Shown here piece by piece: positions 45,408 through 52,820 of a stretch of DNA of 64,000 nucleotides. Under the pieces are notes generated by a model that searched no databases, had not been told where the DNA came from, and was given only the letters and a program-made list of their open reading frames with translations. The stretch lies in the NCBI GenBank assembly GCA_945860705.1, contig CAMART010000006.1, positions 1-64,000 of the forward strand, in the 5' to 3' direction. Source of the DNA: Chitinophaga pinensis (lineage in GTDB: Bacteria > Bacteroidota > Bacteroidia > Chitinophagales > CAMDFR01). The position numbers and the translations under genes are program-made. The stretch's first letter is position 1. Each line of letters opens with the position of its first letter.

Positions 45408-46742
45408 ATGAATTCAGCTGAATATAAAAAAAATCTAAAGTCTACTAAATTAATTTATAGATACAATATAGAAAGTAGAGTAAAATATTGGTTTATTGGG
45501 ATTATTATTTTTCTACTTTTTATTATGTTTTTGCCATGGACTCAAAATATCAAATCTAAAGGTCTAGTGACATCCTTATACCAAGAAGAAAGACCACAAG
45601 ATATCAATTCTCCAATAGCGGGTAAAATAGTTCAGTGGTATGTGAAAGAAGGTGATATAATAAGAAAAGGTGATACAATACTAAAAATAACCGAGATAAA
45701 GGAAGACTACTTAGACCCAAATCTAGTAGCTCGTACACAACAACAATTAGATGCTAAAAAAGGGGTTGTAAATTATTATCAAGGTAAAGCAAGTACTGCA
45801 GATGTACAAATCGAAGCACTTTTAGAAGCAAAAAAACTAAAAATAGAACAACTAAAAAATAAACTTAGCCAATTAGAAAATAAACTTACTGGAGAAAGGG
45901 CTGAACTAAGCGCAGCAACCAATGAATTGGAGCTTGCTACAGACCAATATGTAAGACAACAAAAAATGTTTGATGAAGGATTGGTGTCTAAAACACAACT
46001 TCAACAAAGAAATATTTCCTACCAAAATGCACAAGCAAAAAAGATAATGGTAGAAAATAAATTGGCTCAAACTAAACAAGAAGTTACCAATGTAAGAATA
46101 GAACAAAACTCTGTAGAACAAGAATATACAGAGAAGATAAGTAAAGCCACAGGGGATAAGTTTCAAAGTATGAGTATGATAGAAGGTGGTAAAGGAGATA
46201 TGGCAAAACTCGAAAATCAAGTATCTAACTATACTATCAGAAATGGCATGTATACTTTATTAGCTCCACAAGATGGGCAGATAGTACAAGCTAAAAAATC
46301 AGGTATTGGTGAGATAATCAAAGAAGGAGAACGTATCACTGTTATCGTTCCTACCCATGTCACTTATGCTGTAGAAATGTTTGTAAAGCCAGTGGATTTG
46401 CCATTAATAAGTGTCGGGCAAAATGTTCGATTCATGTTTGATGGATTTCCTGCTATAGTTTTTAGTGGTTGGCCAAATAGTAGTTATGGTACATTTGGTG
46501 GTGAGATAGTAGCATACGAAAATACAATAAGTGAAAATGGAATGTTTAGAGTGTTGGTAAAACCTGATAATAGTACTAAAAAATGGCCTACTCAACTTAA
46601 GATAGGAAGCGGTGCACAAGGTATTACACTTCTAAAAGATGTACCTATTTGGTATGAACTCTGGAGAAATATAAATGGGTTCCCACCAGATTATTACAAA
46701 TTAAAAGTTTCAGATACTAAAGTAAAATCAGATAAAAAATAA
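45408..46742 (+). CDS. HlyD-like periplasmic adaptor
   Basis: A 444-residue membrane-fusion protein: one N-terminal membrane helix (about 28-48 of the mature frame), a biotinyl-lipoyl half-motif (SPIAGKIVQWYVKEGDIIRK), a long coiled coil (about 105-235, EALLEAKKLKIEQLKNKLSQ and onward), the second lipoyl half (YTLLAPQDGQIVQAKKSGIG) and a beta-barrel domain. I place the start at ATG 45408, one base after the ABC stop; an in-frame ATG at 45390 inside the ABC gene is less likely. It bridges the ABC protein and the TolC-like channel. Confidence 0.9.
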   Translation: MNSAEYKKNLKSTKLIYRYNIESRVKYWFIGIIIFLLFIMFLPWTQNIKSKGLVTSLYQEERPQDINSPIAGKIVQWYVKEGDIIRKGDTILKITEIKEDYLDPNLVARTQQQLDAKKGVVNYYQGKASTADVQIEALLEAKKLKIEQLKNKLSQLENKLTGERAELSAATNELELATDQYVRQQKMFDEGLVSKTQLQQRNISYQNAQAKKIMVENKLAQTKQEVTNVRIEQNSVEQEYTEKISKATGDKFQSMSMIEGGKGDMAKLENQVSNYTIRNGMYTLLAPQDGQIVQAKKSGIGEIIKEGERITVIVPTHVTYAVEMFVKPVDLPLISVGQNVRFMFDGFPAIVFSGWPNSSYGTFGGEIVAYENTISENGMFRVLVKPDNSTKKWPTQLKIGSGAQGITLLKDVPIWYELWRNINGFPPDYYKLKVSDTKVKSDKK

Positions 46743-46743
46743 T

Positions 46744-48165
46744 ATGAAAAATAGATTTTTATATATCTGTATATTTCTTAGTTGTTTGTTTTTAATATAT
46801 TCAACTGCATCTGCACAAAGCGAATTTAAAACATTAAACTCTGAGCAGGTTTTACAACTAGTAAAACTCTATCATCCTATAGCTCGTCAAGCGCAGATAG
46901 GTGTGGAGAAAGCACAAGCAGATATCGTTATAGCTAGAGGTGCTTTTGATCCTATTATCAATAGTTATCTGAGTAGAAAATCATTTGATGGAAAAGACTA
47001 CTATACATATAGCAATCTTGAAATAAAAATTCCTGCTTGGTATGGTATAGAAGTATACAGTGGTATAGAAAGTCTAAGTGGTGCAAGAGTAGACAATTCT
47101 AGTACACTAGGACAAACTAATTTTTTAGGCATCAGTATTCCTTTAGCAAAAAATTTAGTATTAGACAAACGTAGAGCATATCTACAACAGGCTAGAATTT
47201 TTAAAACTTTGGCTAAAGTAGAACAGCGTTCTACAATCAATGATTTGCTTATGGGTTCTATGGAAGCATATTGGCAATGGGTACGAGCATACCAGACATA
47301 CTTAGTTATGAAAAACAATGTTGAGGTCAATCAAAAAAGATTGGAATTGGTAAAAAAATCTTTTGATAATGGGGAAAGACCAGCTATAGATACTACTGAA
47401 GCAAGTACACAATTGATGAGTTTTCAATATCAACAAAATGCCTATTGGTTAGAGTTTCAAAATGCAGGATTACAACTTTCTGCATATTTGTGGAAATCAA
47501 ATGATGAACCTTATAATCTTCCAGAATCTATAATACCACAAGATGGTTGGGAAATCGAAACTAATATTTTGCAGTTTAATCTAGAGCTTACCAATCTGCT
47601 CAATACTGCCATAACCATGCACCCAGAATTGCAGGTATATGAAAATAAATTAGATATACTTACAATTGAAAAACGATTAAAATTTCAAGAGCTTTTGCCT
47701 AAAATCGATTTTAGATATAATTTATTGGGTAAAGGATATAATGTTTTTAGAACACCAGTAGAGAGTCAGCTATTTGAAAATAATTTTCAGTACGGATTGA
47801 AATTAGAAGTGCCATTATTATTTTCAAATGGTAGAGGTCAGTACAGACAAGCAAAACTAAAAATAGAAGAAACCCGTTTAGATCAAAACCAAAAACTATT
47901 AAGTGTGCAATTGAAAGTGAGAAGCTACTATAATGAATTTGTAAACTTGCAAAATCAAATAGCACTACAAAGTAGAAACTATGAAAGCTATCTCCAACTT
48001 GTACGAGCAGAACAAAGCAGATTTGAAAATGGAGAAAGTTCACTTTTTATGATTAATAGTAGAGAAAATAAAGCACTAGAGGCATACGAAAAGCTCATAG
48101 AACTTAAAACAAAATACTTTAAAACCATTTACTCACTTCAATGGAGTGCAGGACTTTTAATTTAA
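46744..48165 (+). CDS. TolC-family outer-membrane channel
   Basis: A 473-residue outer-membrane efflux protein with signal peptide 1-24 (STASAQ). Two OEP repeats with long alpha-helices follow (STINDLLMGSMEAYWQWVRAY, NVEVNQKRLELVKKSFDNGE in the first half; LKVRSYYNEFVNLQNQIALQ, SRFENGESSLFMINSRENKA in the second). The latter is the conserved FxxGExSLF-type turn of Bacteroidota TolC proteins. It begins two bases after the HlyD stop and completes the export operon. No dedicated substrate gene is adjacent. Confidence 0.92.
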   Translation: MKNRFLYICIFLSCLFLIYSTASAQSEFKTLNSEQVLQLVKLYHPIARQAQIGVEKAQADIVIARGAFDPIINSYLSRKSFDGKDYYTYSNLEIKIPAWYGIEVYSGIESLSGARVDNSSTLGQTNFLGISIPLAKNLVLDKRRAYLQQARIFKTLAKVEQRSTINDLLMGSMEAYWQWVRAYQTYLVMKNNVEVNQKRLELVKKSFDNGERPAIDTTEASTQLMSFQYQQNAYWLEFQNAGLQLSAYLWKSNDEPYNLPESIIPQDGWEIETNILQFNLELTNLLNTAITMHPELQVYENKLDILTIEKRLKFQELLPKIDFRYNLLGKGYNVFRTPVESQLFENNFQYGLKLEVPLLFSNGRGQYRQAKLKIEETRLDQNQKLLSVQLKVRSYYNEFVNLQNQIALQSRNYESYLQLVRAEQSRFENGESSLFMINSRENKALEAYEKLIELKTKYFKTIYSLQWSAGLLI

Positions 48166-48204
48166 GCTAAACTAAATTAAACATAGTTATATATTCAAAA
48201 TATA

Positions 48205-48212
48205 TAGATTTG
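48205..48212 (+). promoter_or_regulatory. ECF sigma gene -7 box (TAGATTTG)
   Basis: TAGATTTG matches the housekeeping TAnnTTTG box, 17 bases before the TTG start of the sigma gene. It implies basal expression of the sigma factor independent of its own activity. Confidence 0.55.
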
Positions 48213-48228
48213 CTATAATACTAGCAAT

Positions 48229-48741
48229 TTGAACTTAGAGGATATATATCGAGATCATAAAAAAATGGTTTATAATCTGGCTCTTCAATACACACAAAAT
48301 ATTGAAGACGCTGAGGAAGTAGCCCAAGATGTATTTGTATCTATATATAATTCGATTGATAAATTTCAAGCAAACTCAAAACTTTCTACTTGGATTTACA
48401 GAATCACCATAAATAAATCTTTAGATTTTATAAAGGCAAAAAAAACAAAAAAACGATTTGCATTCATTACGAATTTATTTTTTGAAGATAGTAATGAAGT
48501 AAAACATGACAAGGCAAATTTTAATCATCCAGGTGTAGAGTTAGAAAACAAAGAAGCTGTAGAAAAAATATTTCACGAAATAAATCAACTACCTACAAAT
48601 CAAAAAACAGTAATCATACTCAGTAGAATAGAACAAAAATCTCAAGCAGAAGTAGCGGAGATAATGAATCTAAGTATTAAAGCTGCAGAATCATTGTATC
48701 AAAGAGCCAAACAGAATTTATCAAAAAAACTTAATAATTAA
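48229..48741 (+). CDS. ECF RNA polymerase sigma factor
   Basis: A 170-residue sigma-70 group 4 protein with only regions 2 and 4. Region 2 shows DAEEVAQDVFVSIYNSIDKF and STWIYRITINKSLDFIKAKK; region 4 shows LPTNQKTVIILSRIEQKSQAEV and MNLSIKAAESLYQRAKQNL. It starts with TTG, supported by alignment of the first residues to the family and by the promoter box. It is followed by a small membrane protein in the anti-sigma position and a periplasmic metal-sensor-like protein. A promoter-like site, CGAAGG-N16-CGTC, begins right at its stop codon, and a second copy lies before the YHYH gene. Confidence 0.92.
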   Translation: MNLEDIYRDHKKMVYNLALQYTQNIEDAEEVAQDVFVSIYNSIDKFQANSKLSTWIYRITINKSLDFIKAKKTKKRFAFITNLFFEDSNEVKHDKANFNHPGVELENKEAVEKIFHEINQLPTNQKTVIILSRIEQKSQAEVAEIMNLSIKAAESLYQRAKQNLSKKLNN

Positions 48742-48767
48742 CGAAGGAATAAAAAATAATCATCGTC
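48742..48767 (+). promoter_or_regulatory. ECF-type promoter A (CGAAGG-N16-CGTC)
   Basis: CGAAGG (48742-48747), 16 bases, CGTC (48764-48767), then A. The geometry equals that of ECF promoters such as TGAAAC-N16-CGTC. It begins at the first base after the sigma stop, and the anti-sigma ATG is 17 bases after CGTC. It shares GAAGG, AT-rich spacer, ATCGTCA and a trailing AAAAC with promoter B. Confidence 0.75.
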
Positions 48768-48783
48768 ATAAATAATACAAAAC

Positions 48784-49065
48784 ATGAGAGAAATAGATAA
48801 AATGGATGAATTAGATGCATTACACCACATAAAAAAGGTAGATGCACCTGAATTTCTATTTACTAGAATAGAACAAAAGCTAAAACACGAAAAAAGTGCT
48901 AAAATGCCAGCATGGGCTCTATATGCGATTAGTACTTCTTTAGCAATTATTTTGTTTGTAAATGCATTTGCTATCATATCATATTCGAAATCATCAAGAC
49001 AGGAAGCAAACCTTGCAAAAGCTATGAATTTATTACCTTCAAATAATATATATAGCTATGAATAA
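48784..49065 (+). CDS. Small single-pass membrane protein, probable anti-sigma factor
   Basis: A 93-residue protein: a cytoplasmic N-terminal part of about 40 residues with an amphipathic helix (FLFTRIEQKLKHEKS), one membrane helix (42-67) and a short periplasmic tail. No catalytic or zinc-binding anti-sigma motif is visible. Size, topology and position directly after the ECF gene match minimal anti-sigma factors such as CnrY. Its last eight bases overlap the next gene, a periplasmic sensor, as expected if the two products meet across the membrane. The role is inferred from context. Confidence 0.75.
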   Translation: MREIDKMDELDALHHIKKVDAPEFLFTRIEQKLKHEKSAKMPAWALYAISTSLAIILFVNAFAIISYSKSSRQEANLAKAMNLLPSNNIYSYE

Positions 49066-49540
49066 GGTAAAATATTTAAGTATAGTTACAACTATATTGT
49101 TGATTTTAAATATACTGCTTATTGCATTTATTTTATTGCACAAACCCAATATGAATGAACCTAGAGGTCCACATGGCCATATGCATGGTCCAAGAAATAT
49201 AATTATTGAAAAACTAGATTTTGATAATGTGCAAATAAAGCTCTATGACGAAAAAATAAAATGGCATCAAGAAGAAATGTTTCGAACTCAAAAAGACATT
49301 TTAGCGCTAAAAAGACAACTTTATTCAACCTTAAATCAAACACAGAATGTAACCTTAAATGATTCTTTAATTCTAGAAATCAATAAGGTGCAAAACCAAG
49401 TAGAACATATCAATATTAAGCATTTTGAGGATATTAAAACAATCTGTAAACCTAATCAAATGAATAAGTTTAAGGATCTTAGCACTGAATTGGCAGATTT
49501 ATTTAGCCCACCAAAAAGAAGACCACCTCATAAAGATTAA
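49058..49540 (+). CDS. Spy/CnrX-like periplasmic metal-sensor protein
   Basis: A 160-residue protein with one N-terminal membrane helix (6-27), a His-rich linker (H39, H41, H43 in GPHGHMHGPR) and a long helical periplasmic domain. The two-helix hairpin, WHQEEMFRTQ (H70, M74) and the late segment CKPNQMNKFKDL resemble the Spy/CpxP/CnrX fold and its LTxxQ-type motif. In CnrX, His and Met ligands bind Ni or Co and release the sigma factor through CnrY. A proline/lysine/arginine tail ends the protein. Metal identity cannot be read from sequence; the downstream MbnP/MbnH pair suggests copper. Confidence 0.78.
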   Translation: MNKVKYLSIVTTILLILNILLIAFILLHKPNMNEPRGPHGHMHGPRNIIIEKLDFDNVQIKLYDEKIKWHQEEMFRTQKDILALKRQLYSTLNQTQNVTLNDSLILEINKVQNQVEHINIKHFEDIKTICKPNQMNKFKDLSTELADLFSPPKRRPPHKD

Positions 49541-49565
49541 TTAAGATAATGTAAATAATTTATTA

Positions 49566-50246
49566 ATGATACGAATTTGTTTTACATGTTATCTTATGTG
49601 TTTTTATACTGCACTTTGTGCACAAGATATTTCTATTAAAATTATACCTGTTTTAAATGGTCAAAAAATTGAACTAGATAGATTTTATAAAATAAATATA
49701 AATGATAGTATTGAATTCATAAATCTTAAGTTTTATATATCTTCAATTCAATTTTTTTATAATAATAAGTTAACTTTTGAAGAATCGTCTAGTTATCATC
49801 TTATTGATTTGTCTAAACAAAGTACTACGGCTATTTCAATTAAAAATATACCTAATATAAAATATAATACTATAAGATTTAATTTAGGAATTGATAGTGT
49901 AACAAATGTATCTGGAGCATTTGGAGCTGATTTAGACCCTACAAATGGAATGTATTGGACTTGGCAAAATGGATATATCAATTTTAAAATGGAAGGAAAA
50001 AGCAATTTGTCAACCAATAAAAATGCTGAGTTTGAATTTCATTTAGGAGGCTATCAATATCCTTATAATTCACTACAAACTATAAAATTAAAATTGAAAA
50101 ATAAACAGTATATAAAAATTGGATTAACATTAAATGAATTCTTTAAATTTATAGATTTAGCTACTCAGAAAAACATCATGTCGCCTTCTGCATCAGCGGT
50201 AAATCTATCAAAAAATATTGCTCACTTGTTTTTTATTTCTAAATAA
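49566..50246 (+). CDS. MbnP-like periplasmic protein
   Basis: A 226-residue exported protein (signal 1-20, TALCAQ) of the MbnP family. Hallmarks are FNLGIDSVTN, DPTNGMYWTWQNGYINFKM (with W131 and W133) and FEFHLGGYQYPY (H159). In methanotrophs MbnP has a tryptophan oxidised to kynurenine by its partner MbnH and then binds copper (established for that pair). Here the MbnH-like gene overlaps its stop by one base. No methanobactin biosynthesis genes are present, so the role should be copper handling without methanobactin. Confidence 0.85.
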   Translation: MIRICFTCYLMCFYTALCAQDISIKIIPVLNGQKIELDRFYKININDSIEFINLKFYISSIQFFYNNKLTFEESSSYHLIDLSKQSTTAISIKNIPNIKYNTIRFNLGIDSVTNVSGAFGADLDPTNGMYWTWQNGYINFKMEGKSNLSTNKNAEFEFHLGGYQYPYNSLQTIKLKLKNKQYIKIGLTLNEFFKFIDLATQKNIMSPSASAVNLSKNIAHLFFISK

Positions 50247-51265
50247 TGAAGAATTACATCTATATATTTTTAGTAGTATTGGTAGCTATATATTCTTTCA
50301 CTAAAATTGATAATGAATGGTTCATTTCACTAAAAGGCTTTCCCCAACCTATATATGATTTTAAGAATAATACTTTATCACAAGAAAAAATAAATTTAGG
50401 TAGAGCATTATTTTACGATCCTATTTTATCTAAAAACAATACTATCTCTTGTTCTAGTTGTCATCTACAATATACGGCTTTTACGCATGTAGACCACACA
50501 GTAAGTCACGGAATTGATGATAGAATAGGTACACGAAATGCACCAGCATTGATGAATTTAGCATGGCACTCTTCATTTATGTGGGATGGAGCTATCAATC
50601 ATTTAGATATGCAATCTTTACTGCCTATTTCACATCCAGATGAAATGGGAGAAACAATAGAACACGTAGTTGATAAAATGCAAAAAACTTCATACTATCC
50701 AAAATTATATTATGATGCATTTGCAGATAGCACTATCACAGGCGAACATACACTCAAAGCTTTAGCTTCTTTTATGGTAACTCTTATCAGCAATAATTCT
50801 AAATATGATAGTGTGATGCGAAGAGAATCTATATTTAATGACCAACAAGCAAATGGATATGCACTTTTTAAAAAGAAATGTAGTATTTGTCATTCGGAAC
50901 CACTTTTTACTAATATGAAATTTGAAAATAATGGTTTGTCTTACGACACTTTTTATAAAGATAATGGTAGAATGAAAATTACTCAACTCACAGATGACTC
51001 TTTAAAGTTTAAAGTGCCATCACTTCGAAATATAGAGTTTTCTTATCCATATATGCATGACGGAAGATTTAAAAAGTTGTCTGAGGTGCTTAACCATTAT
51101 AATACAGGTGTAGTTCATTATAAAAATACTTCTGTGTTTTTAAACGATAGTATGGGTTTATCATCCAATGAAAAAGTAGACATAATAGCATTTTTATTGA
51201 CACTAACTGATAAAACTTTTTTATTTCATAAAAAATATTCATATCCAAGAAATTTATATAAGTAA
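50246..51265 (+). CDS. MbnH-like di-heme cytochrome c peroxidase
   Basis: A 339-residue member of the bacterial di-heme peroxidase/MauG superfamily with an N-terminal membrane signal (1-18). Two heme-c sites are CSSCH (69-73) and CSICH (212-216). MHDGRFKKLSEVLNHYN near the end is the conserved segment following the second heme. It is translationally coupled (TAATG) to the MbnP-like gene. The expected job is post-translational oxidation of a tryptophan in that protein; a plain hydrogen-peroxide detoxifying role is the alternative. Confidence 0.87.
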   Translation: MKNYIYIFLVVLVAIYSFTKIDNEWFISLKGFPQPIYDFKNNTLSQEKINLGRALFYDPILSKNNTISCSSCHLQYTAFTHVDHTVSHGIDDRIGTRNAPALMNLAWHSSFMWDGAINHLDMQSLLPISHPDEMGETIEHVVDKMQKTSYYPKLYYDAFADSTITGEHTLKALASFMVTLISNNSKYDSVMRRESIFNDQQANGYALFKKKCSICHSEPLFTNMKFENNGLSYDTFYKDNGRMKITQLTDDSLKFKVPSLRNIEFSYPYMHDGRFKKLSEVLNHYNTGVVHYKNTSVFLNDSMGLSSNEKVDIIAFLLTLTDKTFLFHKKYSYPRNLYK

Positions 51266-51266
51266 A

Positions 51267-51292
51267 TGAAGGTATTAAAATTAATTATCGTC
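51267..51292 (+). promoter_or_regulatory. ECF-type promoter B (TGAAGG-N16-CGTC)
   Basis: TGAAGG (51267-51272), 16 bases, CGTC (51289-51292), then A. It begins one base after the MbnH stop and is 44 bases before the YHYH ATG. The similarity to promoter A spans about 40 bases and is not otherwise expected between two short intergenic regions. Confidence 0.75.
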
Positions 51293-51336
51293 AGATATAA
51301 ATTATAAAACAATAAATATTTAAATTTTAAAAAACA

Positions 51337-52695
51337 ATGAAAAAGAATCTTACATTATTTATTTTAAATGCATTTACCATTTGTGTATTTGCTCAGACTA
51401 ATCCTATTATCACTGGTTGGCTTCAAAATACCACAGGTGTAAAAGGAAGACATTATGCAGCTCCAAGTACAACTCCAATAAATGATGCCGATTCAGCAAA
51501 TATTAAAACTGTATTGTACTCTACAGGTTCAGTATATGTCCGTGCAAATGGAGTACCTACATACATTACAGGTCCTTTTCAAGATGGCAATCCATCATTG
51601 ACTACAAGTCAAAATGCAATTTTTAAATTACCACTTAACCCAACAAGAAATACAGGAACACCGACTGCAACAACAGGTGGTAATATTGGCTTGTTTATTA
51701 ATGGTGTAGCCTTATTTGATTATAGAGATGGTGTAGCTTGGAATAATACTACTATGGCACTTTGTGGAGGTCCAGGAAATCCACCATGTCCAGGAGGTCC
51801 AGGTGCAAGTATGGATTGGAATAGAGATGCGGTACCAGCTGAAAAAGCAGGATTTGACTGTGCTAAAGGACACCCAGCTATGGGTAATTATCATCATCAT
51901 CAAAACCCTAGTGCATTTGATTTAGATAAAGTAGTTATTTCAAATGTATGCACACTTTATGATGCAGATGGTTTATATGTAATTGATAGTACGGTTCATT
52001 CTCCATTAATTGGATTTGCTTATGACGGTTTTCCTATATATGGAGCTTATGCTTATAAAAATGCAGATGGAACTGGTGGTATCGCTAGAATGAAATCGAG
52101 CTATACGCATAGAAGCATCACTACTCGTACATTAGGTCCTGCAGTAAATACTACATATCCTTTAGGTTATTTTAGAGAGGATTATCAATACAATACTACT
52201 TCTGCTTCTACTCCAGATTATTTAGATGAGCACAATGGTCGTTTTTGTATTACACCTGAATATCCTGCAGGAATCTATTGCTATTTTGCTACTGTAGATG
52301 CCAACTGGAATTCTTCTTATCCATACGCAGTAGGTCCTACTTTCTATGGTGTAAAATCTGCAACTAAAGTTACTACAATCACAGAGCCAGTAACTGTATA
52401 CTTAGATACTACATCTTCAGGAGTAGGTATTAATAATTTAGAACAAAATTTTTCTGTAGATATATTCCCAAATCCTGCAAATGATCTAATAGCAGTACAA
52501 GTAAAAAATATTAATAGAGAAAATATCAAAGTAGAATTATTTGATTTTACAGGAAAAAAAGTCGATGAAACTACAATTCTACAAGGAAGTACGATTGCAT
52601 ATTTTGATACTAAAACTTTATATAGTGGTCAGTATATAGTAAAAATATCTAATAGAAATAATATAAGTAGTTATAAAATAGATTTAATAAAATAA
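51337..52695 (+). CDS. Secreted YHYH-domain protein with type IX sorting tail
   Basis: A 452-residue protein with signal peptide 1-19 (CVFAQ), a YHYH domain (about 50-340) and a type A C-terminal sorting domain (about 370-452, SVDIFPNPANDLIAVQVK to SSYKIDLIK). The family motif appears as Y185-H-H-H in GNYHHHQNPSAF. Nearby GHPAMG and LIGFAYDGFPIYGAY are conserved family segments. The histidine cluster suggests metal binding at the cell surface. It is transcribed from its own ECF-type promoter after the MbnP/MbnH pair, and a terminator follows. Confidence 0.87.
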   Translation: MKKNLTLFILNAFTICVFAQTNPIITGWLQNTTGVKGRHYAAPSTTPINDADSANIKTVLYSTGSVYVRANGVPTYITGPFQDGNPSLTTSQNAIFKLPLNPTRNTGTPTATTGGNIGLFINGVALFDYRDGVAWNNTTMALCGGPGNPPCPGGPGASMDWNRDAVPAEKAGFDCAKGHPAMGNYHHHQNPSAFDLDKVVISNVCTLYDADGLYVIDSTVHSPLIGFAYDGFPIYGAYAYKNADGTGGIARMKSSYTHRSITTRTLGPAVNTTYPLGYFREDYQYNTTSASTPDYLDEHNGRFCITPEYPAGIYCYFATVDANWNSSYPYAVGPTFYGVKSATKVTTITEPVTVYLDTTSSGVGINNLEQNFSVDIFPNPANDLIAVQVKNINRENIKVELFDFTGKKVDETTILQGSTIAYFDTKTLYSGQYIVKISNRNNISSYKIDLIK

Positions 52696-52722
52696 AGACA
52701 CTAATTTTTTTCATTTTTTCGT

Positions 52723-52753
52723 AAAGACTCTCTTTTTTTAAGTGAGTCTTTTT
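52723..52753 (+). terminator. Terminator after the YHYH gene
   Basis: AAAGACTC (52723-52730) pairs with GAGTCTTT (52744-52751) around a T-rich loop, followed by a T run. It closes the putative sigma regulon. Confidence 0.75.
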
Positions 52754-52820
52754 TTCTAAATAAAAAGTACATATCTTTATGATAAGTTAATGTTTAATTA
52801 ATTATAAATTAATAGTGCAT

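Noticed and set aside
43751-48165. Bacteriocin/peptide export system with leader-cleaving ABC protein
   Set aside because: The ABC protein has no N-terminal C39 peptidase domain, and no GG-leader peptide gene is visible around the operon.
48181-48228. A third ECF-type promoter in front of the sigma gene
   Set aside because: No GAAGG or CGTC is present there; the region instead has a housekeeping TAGATTTG box.
49566-51265. Methanobactin biosynthesis operon
   Set aside because: Only MbnP- and MbnH-like genes are present; there is no MbnB/MbnC pair or precursor peptide nearby.
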